Positions 8,975-15,849 of a stretch of 64,000 nt of DNA are shown here, piece after piece. The position numbers and the translations under genes are program-made. Each line of letters begins with the position of its first letter. The first letter of the stretch is position 1. Under the pieces are notes generated by a model. It did no database searches. It was not told where the DNA came from and was given only the letters and a program-made list of their open reading frames with translations. Source of the DNA: Corynebacterium suicordis DSM 45110 (GTDB lineage: Bacteria; Actinomycetota; Actinomycetes; Mycobacteriales; Mycobacteriaceae); NCBI RefSeq assembly GCF_015351405.1, contig NZ_JADKMY010000001.1, positions 186,001-250,000 of the forward strand, in the 5' to 3' direction.

Positions 8975-9410
8975 CTTCGTGGGCAATGGTGATGCGGTTG
9001 AAGCTGTTAATGGAGATGGCCAGCCACTCCATCGCGGTCAGCTGCTCCGCGGAGAAGTGCTGCGCGGCTTCCTGGAAAGCCTCCGGGAGTAACCCCTCGG
9101 CAGGCACTGTGAAGGCGTAAGCCAAGAGCAAAGCGGCCTGTTCATCGGCGGAGAAGCTCTCATGGCGGATCGCTGCCTTCGGCTCCATGTACTGCAGAAT
9201 CTGCATCTTCTGCTCATCCACGCCGAGCTTGCGCGCCTCGCGGGCGTGAGTGGCCCAGCACTCCTCGCAGCCATTGATGCTGCTGGAGAGCAGATTCATC
9301 AGCTCTGCAGTGCCTCGATCCAAGCCGGAATCACGGATGCCTGCGCGCACGGTCTTCAGCATGCTGACCAGCGACTTGTACTGCGGGGTGGTCCGATACG
9401 CCGGGGTCAT
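8958..9410 (-). CDS. AhpD-like alkylhydroperoxidase / carboxymuconolactone decarboxylase family protein
   Basis: The 150-residue protein has the AhpD redox motif CEECWATH, with Cys48, Cys51 and His55 in the CxxCxxxH arrangement, on the helical scaffold of the CMD family. Such proteins reduce peroxides or act as disulfide relays, for example AhpD with peroxiredoxin AhpC and lipoamide. No ahpC lies nearby. The gene overlaps the end of pat by 4 nt (ATGA) and is followed immediately by a hypothetical gene, forming a three-gene operon. The physiological partner is unknown. Confidence 0.88.
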   Translation of the reverse strand: MTPAYRTTPQYKSLVSMLKTVRAGIRDSGLDRGTAELMNLLSSSINGCEECWATHAREARKLGVDEQKMQILQYMEPKAAIRHESFSADEQAALLLAYAFTVPAEGLLPEAFQEAAQHFSAEQLTAMEWLAISINSFNRITIAHEDDADA

Positions 9411-10456
9411 AGGCTATCCAGCGCCTCGATGAGCTGGTCCATTTCTTCCTCGGTGGTGATGGTGATGCGCACACCCTCGCCCGCGAAACAACGCGCGATG
9501 ATCCCGCGCTCCTTCAGCGCCACATCCATCTCCTGGGCCTTCTCGCCAAGCGGTAGCCACACGAAATTCGCCTGGCTGGGCAGGGCGCGGTCACCGAAGT
9601 AGGCCTTGATCCGTTCCCGTTGTTGGACCGTCGCCTCCACGCGCTCGGTCAGTTCCTCTTGTGCCTTAAGTGACGCCAAACCCGCCGCCTGTGCCACCGC
9701 ATTAACCCCGAACGGAATTCCGACTTTGTTGACTGCGCCGATGAATTCCTCCGCACCCACGATGTAACCCAGGCGCAACCCAGCCAGGCCATACGCCTTG
9801 GAGAAGGTGCGGCAAACAGCTAGGTTTTCGTACTCATCAAGCAGTGCAGCACTGGGGCTGGTGCCGGAGCGGTCGTACTCGGTGTAAGCCTCGTCCAGCA
9901 CCACCTGCACATCCGCCGGAACGCGATCCATGAAGGCGGTGAATTCATCCTTGGTGATGGTGGTGCCGGTTGGGTTATTCGGGTTGCACACGAAGATCAG
10001 ACGAGTGTGTTCCGTGATGGCCTCCAGCATCGCCTCGAGGTCATGCTTGCCCTGCTCATCGAGCGGAACCGGCACGGGAGTGGCCGCGGCAATCTTGGCC
10101 AGGATTGGGTAGGCCTCGAAGCTGCGCCATGCGTAAAGCACTTCATCACCAGCAGCGCAGGTGGCCTGGATGGACTGCAGGCACAGCGCGGAAGAGCCAT
10201 TGCCCACGGAGACGTTCTTCCAGGTCAGTGGCATCTTCACGCCATCCCGCTGGGCTACGAAGCTCGCGAGCTCACCACGAATATCCATGGCCGCCATGTC
10301 TGGATAGCGGTTGAGGGAGGCGGTGGCGTCGGAAATAAAAGACGCCACGGAAGGCAGCGGCGCCAAGGAAGATTCATTGGACGCCAACTTCAGCGCGCCG
10401 GGGATAGTCGCGCCGGGAATATAGGCGGGAAGTGAGGTGAGGTCTGGTCGAATCAT
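9407..10456 (-). CDS. pat: HisC-like aromatic amino acid aminotransferase (phenylalanine aminotransferase)
   Basis: This 349-residue class I/II aminotransferase has the histidinol-phosphate/aromatic aminotransferase signature: LASNESSLAPLP near the N-terminus, CNPNNPTGTT, VVLDEAYTEY with the PLP-phenol region, and TFSKAYGLAGLRLGY with the PLP lysine at about 220. Corynebacteria have a dedicated pat gene of this family in addition to hisC. It transaminates phenylpyruvate and related keto acids. The prephenate dehydrogenase gene tyrA lies about 3 kb away, consistent with a role in phenylalanine/tyrosine synthesis. A TAAAGT box 6 nt before the ATG (10463-10468, minus strand) suggests a leaderless transcript. 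The next two genes are translationally coupled. Confidence 0.83.
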   Translation of the reverse strand: MIRPDLTSLPAYIPGATIPGALKLASNESSLAPLPSVASFISDATASLNRYPDMAAMDIRGELASFVAQRDGVKMPLTWKNVSVGNGSSALCLQSIQATCAAGDEVLYAWRSFEAYPILAKIAAATPVPVPLDEQGKHDLEAMLEAITEHTRLIFVCNPNNPTGTTITKDEFTAFMDRVPADVQVVLDEAYTEYDRSGTSPSAALLDEYENLAVCRTFSKAYGLAGLRLGYIVGAEEFIGAVNKVGIPFGVNAVAQAAGLASLKAQEELTERVEATVQQRERIKAYFGDRALPSQANFVWLPLGEKAQEMDVALKERGIIARCFAGEGVRITITTEEEMDQLIEALDSL

Positions 10457-10462
10457 GGTCTT

Positions 10463-10468
10463 ACTTTA
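10463..10468 (-). promoter_or_regulatory. putative -10 element of pat (leaderless)
   Basis: On the minus strand TAAAGT stands 6 nt before the pat ATG. A start of transcription on or next to the A of the ATG would leave no leader, and no Shine-Dalgarno sequence is visible. Confidence 0.5.
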
Positions 10469-10494
10469 GCCGTGCGCGGAAGGTGGGAGGTGTT

Positions 10495-10524
10495 TTGGTG
10501 AGGTGCGATGGCCCCGTGTACTCT
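10495..10524 (+). promoter_or_regulatory. putative promoter of tRNA-Ser(GCU)
   Basis: TTGGTG (10495-10500) and TACTCT (10519-10524) are spaced by 18 nt and would start transcription near 10531, about 40 nt before the tRNA. It would also drive the structured trailer RNA. Confidence 0.5.
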
Positions 10525-10569
10525 AAGAAACGGTCAATCGGAGATTTCCTTGTAGGAATCTTTGGACCT

Positions 10570-10654
10570 GGAGGCGTGCCAGAGCGGCCGAATGGGACTC
10601 CCTGCTAAGGAGTTGTCTCGCAAGGGACCGCAGGTTCAAATCCTGTCGCCTCCG
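10570..10654 (+). tRNA. tRNA-Ser (anticodon GCU)
   Basis: The acceptor stem GGAGGCG (10570-10576) pairs with CGCCTCC (10647-10653), with discriminator G at 10654. The anticodon loop CTGCTAA between ACTCC and GGAGT gives anticodon GCT. A long variable arm is present. CCA is not encoded (the next bases are CAA), so it must be added enzymatically. Confidence 0.97.
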
Positions 10655-10656
10655 CA

Positions 10657-10817
10657 ACTTCGACAGAACGCAACCGTGTGAGCTGCCCGAAGCTGCCCAG
10701 TAACTTGTGGTGAGGTCTGGGAGTAACAGCTGCGAACAGTGTTGTGGGGCGTGTGGTGCGCCTGTGGTGGTTCGCAGGGATTGTGCCCGCGGATGCGTTC
10801 TGTCGGAGTCCTTTTTT
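10657..10817 (+). ncRNA. candidate structured small RNA in the trailer of tRNA-Ser(GCU)
   Basis: Bases 10657-10672 pair with 10794-10809 in a 16-bp helix with one G-T wobble; a further 5 bp follow after an A-A mismatch (10674-10678 with 10788-10792). Inside are two hairpins. The first has AGCTGCCCAG (10691-10700) facing CTGGG-agtaa-CAGCT (10717-10731). The second has TGCGAAC (10731-10737) facing GTTCGCA (10770-10776), with an inner GGCG/CGCC stem. The heptamer TGTGGTG occurs three times (10706, 10752, 10763), in or next to loops, and AGCTGCCC twice (10681, 10691). The closing helix is followed by CCTTTTTTA, so it doubles as a terminator. The helix begins 2 nt after the tRNA, leaving no room for its own promoter; it is probably released by tRNA 3' processing. 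I could not match it to a known family. Confidence 0.6.
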
Positions 10818-10948
10818 ATTTCTTCTGTTTTTTCGACGCCAGCCTTGAGCTTCAGCGGTTAGTAAAAACCCTGGTCAGGGCGAGAAAAGCTGAGAATTTT
10901 GTAGAAGCGTGAGGGTGTGTGTAAAGTAATTCCTCGTTGCACAGCACG

Positions 10949-10964
10949 TCACGTGAACACGTGA
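10949..10964. promoter_or_regulatory. perfect palindrome upstream of tRNA-Arg(ACG)
   Basis: TCACGTG-aa-CACGTGA is a perfect inverted repeat 14 nt before the 5' end of tRNA-Arg and about 20 nt after an AT-rich TAAAGTAAT that could be a -10 region. It may be an operator or a leader hairpin. The rest of the stretch 10818-10948 shows only a second T-rich run and no gene. Confidence 0.4.
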
Positions 10965-10978
10965 TATGCACCAACAAT

Positions 10979-11051
10979 GCGCCCGTAGCTCAACGGATAG
11001 AGCATCTGACTACGGATCAGAAGGTTAGGGGTTCGAATCCCTTCGGGCGCA
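10979..11051 (+). tRNA. tRNA-Arg (anticodon ACG)
   Basis: The acceptor stem GCGCCCG (10979-10985) pairs with CGGGCGC (11044-11050), discriminator A. Anticodon stem TCTGA/TCAGA encloses CTACGGA, giving anticodon ACG. A34 of this tRNA is the substrate of TadA, whose gene is about 3.7 kb downstream. CCA is not encoded. Confidence 0.97.
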
Positions 11052-11056
11052 CAATC

Positions 11057-11094
11057 ACCCCAGGTAGAACATAGTTTCTGCCTGGGGTTCTTTT
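11057..11094 (+). terminator. intrinsic terminator after tRNA-Arg(ACG)
   Basis: ACCCCAGG(t)AGAA pairs with TTCT(g)CCTGGGGT and is followed by TCTTTT. It closes the tRNA-Arg transcript before the convergent small membrane-protein gene. Confidence 0.85.
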
Positions 11095-11157
11095 GTGCTT
11101 GTGGGGTGGGAGTGGCTAAAAAATGACCAAAAAGTTGATCGAATACGTAAGCAATGA

Positions 11158-11469
11158 CTAATCGAGGGCTCTCCGCTGGATCAGAATGGCCAGAGGTGCT
11201 GTAACAACGAATGCCTCTGGGATGTGCCCATATGAAAAACCAACAATCGCGGCGAAAATGACCACGACCAGAACGTGCCCAATCCACTCAAAAGCGAAAG
11301 CAAGTAACCCGTACAGATTGTTTGGTTCATGAGGGTCATACATCGTAGATGTCTTACGGTAGAAAGCCACCATGAAGGGCAGCATGATCACCGATATGGC
11401 AAACGTATTCAGGTAAGTGCCGGGCTCCACGCCGTGGATGAACCTCTGAATAATCTCGGAAAGAAACAT
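11158..11469 (-). CDS. small hypothetical membrane protein
   Basis: The 103-residue protein has about three hydrophobic segments: AISVIMLPFMVAFY, the pair GLLAFAFEWIGHVLVVVIF and AIVGFSYG, and a last one around AFVVTAPLAIL. Between them is a polar loop with YDPHEPNN. I do not recognise a family. It could be a small holin-like or accessory membrane protein, but nothing in the context supports a function. The stop lies about 60 nt from the tRNA-Arg terminator; no operon partner is present. Confidence 0.55.
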   Translation of the reverse strand: MFLSEIIQRFIHGVEPGTYLNTFAISVIMLPFMVAFYRKTSTMYDPHEPNNLYGLLAFAFEWIGHVLVVVIFAAIVGFSYGHIPEAFVVTAPLAILIQRRALD

Positions 11470-11585
11470 GGAATTAGTTCTACGTCATTCCGCCCAGATC
11501 TGTGAGGGGAGTTGTGAGCTAATCACAGCCACATCTCTTCTTGCTTAGCCCTCTTTTCGAGGATTGGGGCGGCCAGGGGGATGGT

Positions 11586-11674
11586 TGTCGCATTCACCCC
11601 ACTTTTTGTCATCCCGGTTTTCGCGACCTGGGCTTTTGCAAGGCGGCTGTGCAAAAAACGGGTTGAATGCGACA
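11586..11674. promoter_or_regulatory. inverted repeat pair upstream of the RclA-like gene
   Basis: TGTCGCATTCA (11586-11596) and TGAATGCGACA (11664-11674) are perfect 11-bp inverted copies 67 nt apart, ending 69 nt before the ATG of the flavoenzyme gene. They could be two operator half-sites bound by a looping regulator. No regulator gene is adjacent. I see no credible protein in 11470-11743. Confidence 0.4.
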
Positions 11675-11743
11675 TTTCAGACATTGCGTGGTTTCTGCCT
11701 GGGGGGATCTCCGCGATTTGCACGGATAGCTACCATCGAAAAG

Positions 11744-13153
11744 ATGAGCGATTCAACATCCAATAGTTCAGACATTCTCAACGTCGATATTGCTGTCATC
11801 GGCTGGGGTAAAGGTGGCAAGACTCTCGCCGCGACCCTTGGCGGACAGGGCAAGAAGGTTGCCATGATCGAAGAGTTCGAGGAAATGCACGGCGGTACCT
11901 GCATCAACATCGGTTGTGTACCCACCAAGACGCTGATCCACGACTCTGAAATGGCGCGCGCGCAGCAGTCCGATTCAACAGGTGCAGAGACCGCTGCCGA
12001 AGCTTGGTCACAGGCTGTTGAGCGCCGCGACCAGCTGATCGAGAAGCTCCGCGGAGTAAACCACGGCATGCTCGCGGACGTTCCTTCCGTCACGCTGGTT
12101 TCCGGGCGCGGTCGTTTCGTGGCGCCTAAGGAAATTGAAGTCACGCACCAGGGCAACACCCTGCGGGTGCAGGCGGAAACCATCATCATCAACACGGGTG
12201 CCGTGCCCGTGATGCCGGAGATCCCTGGCATCGATTCCCCGAAGGTGCACACCAGCACATCTATCCAGCACGTGCAGCCTCGTCCTAATTCCCTGCTGAT
12301 CGTGGGCGCGGGACCAATCGGTTTGGAATTCGCCTCCATGTTTAATGGCTTCGGTACCGAGGTCACGGTGCTGGACCGCGGAGAGAAGATCCTCCCTCGC
12401 GAAGACGAAGAAGTTGCCGAGGCCGTGGATCAGGTGCTGCAGGATTTCGGTATCACCTTCCTGCACTCCTCCGGCCTGAAGTCCATCGAGGAAGACGGCA
12501 CGGTGGAACTGGAAATCAACGGCAGCGCAGAAAAGCGCCAGTTCGATGCGATTCTCGTTGCCATCGGTCGCCGCCCAGCTACCGATGATCTGGGCTTGGA
12601 CAAGGCCGGTATTGAGACCACTGACCGCGGTGCTGTCCAGGTGGATGAGTACCTGCGCACCAGCGTCGATGGTGTATTCGCAATCGGTGACGTGGCCGGC
12701 GGCCAGCAGCAAACCTATCTCTCGCTGGATGATTTCCGCGTGGTGCTGGATCAGTTGACCTCAGACAACCCATCCCGCAGCACCGATGACCGCAAGGCCG
12801 TGCCTGCCACCATCTTCCTCACCCCGCCGTTCTCTTCCGTGGGGCTCACGGAAAAGGATGCCCGCGAGCAGGGCAAACAGATCAAGGTGGCCACCCAAGA
12901 AGTGGCAAAGATCAAGGCAATGCCTCGCCCCAAGGCGGTCAATGACCCACGCGGGCTCATCAAGTTCGTGGTTGATGCGCAAAGCGATGAGATCCTGGGC
13001 GCGCGCTTGTTCCACGTGGATTCTCAGGAGGTCATCAACCTGGTGAGCTTGGCAATGCGCGCGGGCATCACCGCCACCGAGCTGAAGAACGGAATCTGGA
13101 CTCACCCTTCATCCACCGAGGCTCTCAACGAAACCCTCGGCCAGCTGAAGTAG
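11744..13153 (+). CDS. RclA-like FAD/NAD(P)-dependent pyridine nucleotide-disulfide oxidoreductase
   Basis: The 469-residue flavoprotein has an N-terminal FAD Rossmann segment (IAVIGWGKGGKTLAATLGG), the redox disulfide GGTCINIGCVPTKTL with Cys53 and Cys58, an NAD(P) domain (LLIVGAGPIGLEFASMF), the second FAD motif FAIGDVAGG and a dimerisation domain ending IWTHPSSTEALNE. The boxes IHDSE, SLDDFRVV and STDDRKAVP match E. coli RclA (YkgC), the copper-dependent reductase protecting against hypochlorous acid, more closely than lipoamide dehydrogenase or mycothione reductase. I chose the ATG at 11744. The frame is open upstream, but that region carries an inverted repeat and promoter-like sequence (TACCAT), not family sequence. 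It stands alone, without RclB/RclC or RclR homologues. Confidence 0.85.
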   Translation: MSDSTSNSSDILNVDIAVIGWGKGGKTLAATLGGQGKKVAMIEEFEEMHGGTCINIGCVPTKTLIHDSEMARAQQSDSTGAETAAEAWSQAVERRDQLIEKLRGVNHGMLADVPSVTLVSGRGRFVAPKEIEVTHQGNTLRVQAETIIINTGAVPVMPEIPGIDSPKVHTSTSIQHVQPRPNSLLIVGAGPIGLEFASMFNGFGTEVTVLDRGEKILPREDEEVAEAVDQVLQDFGITFLHSSGLKSIEEDGTVELEINGSAEKRQFDAILVAIGRRPATDDLGLDKAGIETTDRGAVQVDEYLRTSVDGVFAIGDVAGGQQQTYLSLDDFRVVLDQLTSDNPSRSTDDRKAVPATIFLTPPFSSVGLTEKDAREQGKQIKVATQEVAKIKAMPRPKAVNDPRGLIKFVVDAQSDEILGARLFHVDSQEVINLVSLAMRAGITATELKNGIWTHPSSTEALNETLGQLK

Positions 13154-13174
13154 GCCCAGCCAGACCGACCCCAG

Positions 13175-14182
13175 CTAGAAGATAGCGATCTGCGCGCCCA
13201 TGGATTCCGCAGATTCCAACTGGCTCACCCAGCCAGCGGTTCCCGGGCGCACGCGGATGATCGGCCGATTGGTCTGATCGCCCTTGTTTCGCCCAGCCCT
13301 GGCCTCGAAGCGGCCGCGCGCAGCATGCCCGTCTCCGGCCAGCTCGCGCAGGTTCCGGGATTCGTCCGCCAGGCAATCACGCGCTTCCTGCAGTAATTCC
13401 AAGGTTTGATCCAGTGCCGCGACCAGCGAGGATCGGTTGTTCTCGCACATCGCGCGCACCAATTCCGGCGCGGTTCCCGCCACGCGCGTGCCATCGCGGA
13501 AGCTGCTGGAAGCCAGGGTCAAGGCCAATGGCCCGCCGAAATCTCCCGCCACCGCCAGCGCCTCAGCCATCACGTGTGGCAGGTGGGAGACGCGCGCGAC
13601 AGCTCGGTCGTGGCGTCGGGAAAGAGAAGGAACCACATCAGAACCGACCAGCTCAGCCATGGTCACCACGCGGGCCCAGGTCTCCACCCAGCGGTCATTT
13701 TCCTCGGCAAGATCCACGGCGTTGTCATAGGTGACCACCCACACGGCACCCTGGAACAGGCCCTCGAGCGTCACGTTCCACCCGGAATTCGCAGTGCCGG
13801 CCATGGGGTGGCCGCCCACGAAGCGATCCGAGAGGCCATGCTCGGTCACCAGCGCGTGTACCTCTTCCTTCACGCTGGTCACGTCGGTAAAGCCCACGCT
13901 CGGCGCGTGCTCGGCCAGCGCCTCCAACAGCCCCGATAACGCATGCATGGGCACGCCCAGCACCACCAGCGCATCGTCCTTTTCGGCTCGCTGCAACGTG
14001 GCGGCTAGGTCACCTGAAACGTCGAAACCATCGCGCTGAGCTGCGGTAACAGTCTTCTCGCTGCGGTTCCATCCGTACACGCCTCGCCCGGCCGCTGCGA
14101 GATCGCGCATGAGAGATCCCCCGATCAGCCCCAAACCCAGGATGCAGACCGGACGTGTGTCTTCGGAAATATTCAGGTTCAC
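13175..14182 (-). CDS. tyrA: prephenate dehydrogenase
   Basis: The 335-residue enzyme (GTG start) begins with an NAD-binding Rossmann motif CILGLGLIGGSLMRDL and has VGFTDVTSVKEEVHAL and the catalytic-domain signature FVGGHPMAGTANSGW found in TyrA proteins. It converts prephenate (or arogenate in some corynebacteria) to the tyrosine precursor by oxidative decarboxylation. There is no ACT domain and no chorismate mutase fusion. The gene is divergent from the tadA pair with only 38 nt between starts, so the two promoters must overlap. It is near the pat aromatic aminotransferase. Confidence 0.92.
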   Translation of the reverse strand: MNLNISEDTRPVCILGLGLIGGSLMRDLAAAGRGVYGWNRSEKTVTAAQRDGFDVSGDLAATLQRAEKDDALVVLGVPMHALSGLLEALAEHAPSVGFTDVTSVKEEVHALVTEHGLSDRFVGGHPMAGTANSGWNVTLEGLFQGAVWVVTYDNAVDLAEENDRWVETWARVVTMAELVGSDVVPSLSRRHDRAVARVSHLPHVMAEALAVAGDFGGPLALTLASSSFRDGTRVAGTAPELVRAMCENNRSSLVAALDQTLELLQEARDCLADESRNLRELAGDGHAARGRFEARAGRNKGDQTNRPIIRVRPGTAGWVSQLESAESMGAQIAIF

Positions 14183-14207
14183 GCTACCTAGTTTGGCACA
14201 GGACGGC

Positions 14208-14213
14208 TAGCCT
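14208..14213 (+). promoter_or_regulatory. putative -10 element, leaderless promoter of the tadA operon
   Basis: TAGCCT ends 7 nt before the ATG at 14221. No ribosome-binding site is visible between them, so a leaderless mRNA is likely. Confidence 0.55.
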
Positions 14214-14220
14214 AGTCCCC

Positions 14221-14751
14221 ATGAGCATGAGCGAAAATTGGGAGCAGCCCACCTTTGCGGCCGCAGCACACAACGGGCCAGATGGCTGGAACGTCCGTGT
14301 GCTCCCCGAGCGCACCCTGCTGAGTTTGGATGATTTGCTGTCTAACCTGCGCGAATCCCGCGAGGAGGGCGCTGTGTTGGGCTTGGTGTGCGTGGAGGAT
14401 GATTGGGTGGCCATCGTCCGTCCGGTCCCTTCTGGGATGCGGGTTCTTTTATCCGACGCCACCGCTGCCCTCGATTTCGATTTGGCCTCTGACCTGCTGG
14501 ATGAGCTGGATGTGGATGCTCCGGAAGAGGCGGATGCTGATTCCGATGAGCCCTGGCCGGAAGGTGATTTCGGTTTGCTGGAGGATCTCGGCGCTGGTGA
14601 GCAGGTGCTCTCCGTGATTTTCGATGATGATGACCTCTACGGCGCTGCCCAGTTGTTCCGCGTGGCCGATGAGGTGGGCTTCGCTGAAGAATTGGCGGAT
14701 GCCACGGGGTTGGACCTGGATGAATACCTGCTGGCCGATGGGGATTTCTGA
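14221..14751 (+). CDS. tRNA adenosine deaminase-associated protein
   Basis: This 176-residue, very acidic protein precedes and overlaps tadA by 14 nt, the arrangement that defines the actinobacterial family of TadA-associated proteins (TIGR03941 type). The N-terminal half has WNVRVLPERTLLSLDDLLSNL and GLVCVEDDWVAIVRPVP. The C-terminal half is rich in Asp/Glu (DELDVDAPEEADADSDEPW) and ends DLDEYLLADGDF. Its biochemical role is not established; the fixed linkage suggests a partner or regulator of A34-to-inosine editing. I start at the ATG at 14221 rather than further upstream, because upstream sequence is promoter and overlaps tyrA. Confidence 0.88.
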   Translation: MSMSENWEQPTFAAAAHNGPDGWNVRVLPERTLLSLDDLLSNLRESREEGAVLGLVCVEDDWVAIVRPVPSGMRVLLSDATAALDFDLASDLLDELDVDAPEEADADSDEPWPEGDFGLLEDLGAGEQVLSVIFDDDDLYGAAQLFRVADEVGFAEELADATGLDLDEYLLADGDF

Positions 14752-15247
14752 GCCCATCATTGGCGCGGGCCTGCCGGCGGAAGCAGCGCACGTGCGCGCT
14801 GAAGCCTGGATGCGCCGAGCACTTGAGGTAGCTGCACTGACCCCGGAGGGAGATATCCCGGTTGGCGCGGTGATCTATGGCCCCGATGGGCGCGAGCTGG
14901 CCACGGGAACTAATCGGCGAGAAGCAGATGCGGATCCCACGGGGCACGCGGAAATCGCTGCTATCCGCGCTGCCGTGAGTGAATTGGGGGATGCGTGGCG
15001 CCTCGAGCAGTGCACGCTGGTGGCCACGTTAGAGCCGTGCGCGATGTGCGCGGGAGCTGCAATGGGCGCGCGGATCAGCAGCATTATTTATGGAGCGCAC
15101 GAGCCCAAAACCGGGGCGTGCGGCAGCGTATGGGACGTGCCCAGGGAAGCCCCGCTGCACAAAGCGCAGGTGCGCGGTGGCGTATTGGAAACTGAGTGTC
15201 AGCTGCTGATTAGCAATTTTTTTGCTGGCTTGCGGTCAGTGGAATAA
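14738..15247 (+). CDS. tadA: tRNA(Arg) adenosine-34 deaminase
   Basis: The 169-residue protein has the cytidine/deoxycytidylate deaminase zinc site: GHAEI with zinc ligand His70 and proton shuttle Glu72, and PCAMC with Cys101 and Cys104. The C-terminal region GARISSIIYGAHEPKTGACGS is typical of TadA. It deaminates A34 of tRNA-Arg(ACG) to inosine so that CGU, CGC and CGA can all be read. The cognate tRNA-Arg(ACG) is encoded at 10979 in the same window. The ATG at 14738 overlaps the associated-protein gene by 14 nt in another frame; upstream in-frame ATGs lie inside that gene and lack family sequence. Confidence 0.93.
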   Translation: MGISEPIIGAGLPAEAAHVRAEAWMRRALEVAALTPEGDIPVGAVIYGPDGRELATGTNRREADADPTGHAEIAAIRAAVSELGDAWRLEQCTLVATLEPCAMCAGAAMGARISSIIYGAHEPKTGACGSVWDVPREAPLHKAQVRGGVLETECQLLISNFFAGLRSVE

Positions 15248-15369
15248 TTTTCACGTATTCTCGGCAACGTGCGACCCCAACGGGTTATGGCTTGATCGGG
15301 ATCGCCTTAAGTAAGTACGAGAAATTGAAACGAATAATCGACCCCTAGCGGGTTGAGAAGGAGACAAAC

Positions 15370-15534
15370 ATGGGCCTCGGAGACTTGGGCGACAAGGCAA
15401 AGCAGTTCGCTGGAGACAACCAGGACAAGATCAAGGATCAGTCCGACAAGGTTATCGACAACAAGCTGGACGGCGACAAGGCCGATAAGGCACGCGACGC
15501 TCGCGACAAGGGCTTGGATTCCCTCGGAAACTAA
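15370..15534 (+). CDS. MT0933/Rv0909-like small antitoxin-type protein (orphan)
   Basis: This is a 54-residue, highly charged protein: GLGDLGDKAKQFAGDNQDK, then a KVIDNKLDGDKADK segment and KGLDSLGN. The spacing of DK, VID-K and DG-KADK resembles the short MT0933/Rv0909 antitoxin family (PF14013-like), which is also close in look to CsbD-like stress proteins. A strong GAAGGAG ribosome site lies 8 nt before the ATG. No toxin gene is adjacent on either side, so a toxin-antitoxin role is doubtful; a stress-induced small protein is an alternative. A good terminator follows the stop codon, making this a single-gene transcript. Confidence 0.75.
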   Translation: MGLGDLGDKAKQFAGDNQDKIKDQSDKVIDNKLDGDKADKARDARDKGLDSLGN

Positions 15535-15555
15535 GCGTCCCGCAAGTGCTGGAAA

Positions 15556-15587
15556 GGGCTCGGCTACCTGCCGGGCTCTTTTCTTTT
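15556..15587 (+). terminator. intrinsic terminator after the small antitoxin-like gene
   Basis: GGGCTCGGC pairs with GCCGGGCTC (two G-T wobbles) around the loop TACCT, followed by TTTTCTTTT. Confidence 0.8.
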
Positions 15588-15613
15588 GCCTAATTGGTCT
15601 TTTGCCTAATTGG
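15582..15613 (+). repeat. exact 16-bp tandem duplication
   Basis: TCTTTTGCCTAATTGG occurs twice in direct contact, at 15582-15597 and 15598-15613, beginning in the T-run of the preceding terminator. It looks like a recent slippage or duplication event. Confidence 0.9.
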
Positions 15614-15714
15614 CGAGATGAACCCAAAATCACCCGCCGGATTTTGGCCGCCCGTTTCCACTGCTGCTAGGCTGAGCAAGTCTTTTCTTAGCCTCAATGG
15701 TTATCAAAGACGCT

Positions 15715-15805
15715 GGTGGCGTGTCCGAGCGGCCGAAGGTGTTCGCCTCGAAAGCGAATGTTGGGTAACCCCCAACCGCGGGTTCAAATCCCGCCGCCAC
15801 CGCCA
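15715..15805 (+). tRNA. tRNA-Ser (anticodon CGA)
   Basis: The acceptor stem GGTGGCG (15715-15721) pairs with CGCCACC (15795-15801), followed by G and an encoded CCA. Anticodon stem TTCGC/GCGAA encloses CTCGAAA, giving anticodon CGA. A long variable arm is present. The MmpL gene starts only 45 nt downstream. Confidence 0.97.
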
Positions 15806-15849
15806 AAACTTATCTGGGGGATCCGCCTGGGGGCTGGAAGGATTTTTTC

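Noticed and set aside
10657..10817. Assignment of the tRNA-linked RNA as 6C or 6S RNA
   Set aside because: 6C loops with runs of six C are absent. A closed outer stem recalls 6S, but the interior is two hairpins rather than one central bubble with an apical stem; left unassigned.
11523..11723. 66-residue minus-strand reading frame upstream of the RclA-like gene
   Set aside because: Overlaps the likely promoter and inverted repeat, has no ribosome site and no recognisable sequence.
11564..11743. Longer N-terminus for the RclA-like protein
   Set aside because: The extension carries no family sequence and covers the inverted repeat and a promoter-like region; the Rossmann motif is at the normal distance from the ATG at 11744.
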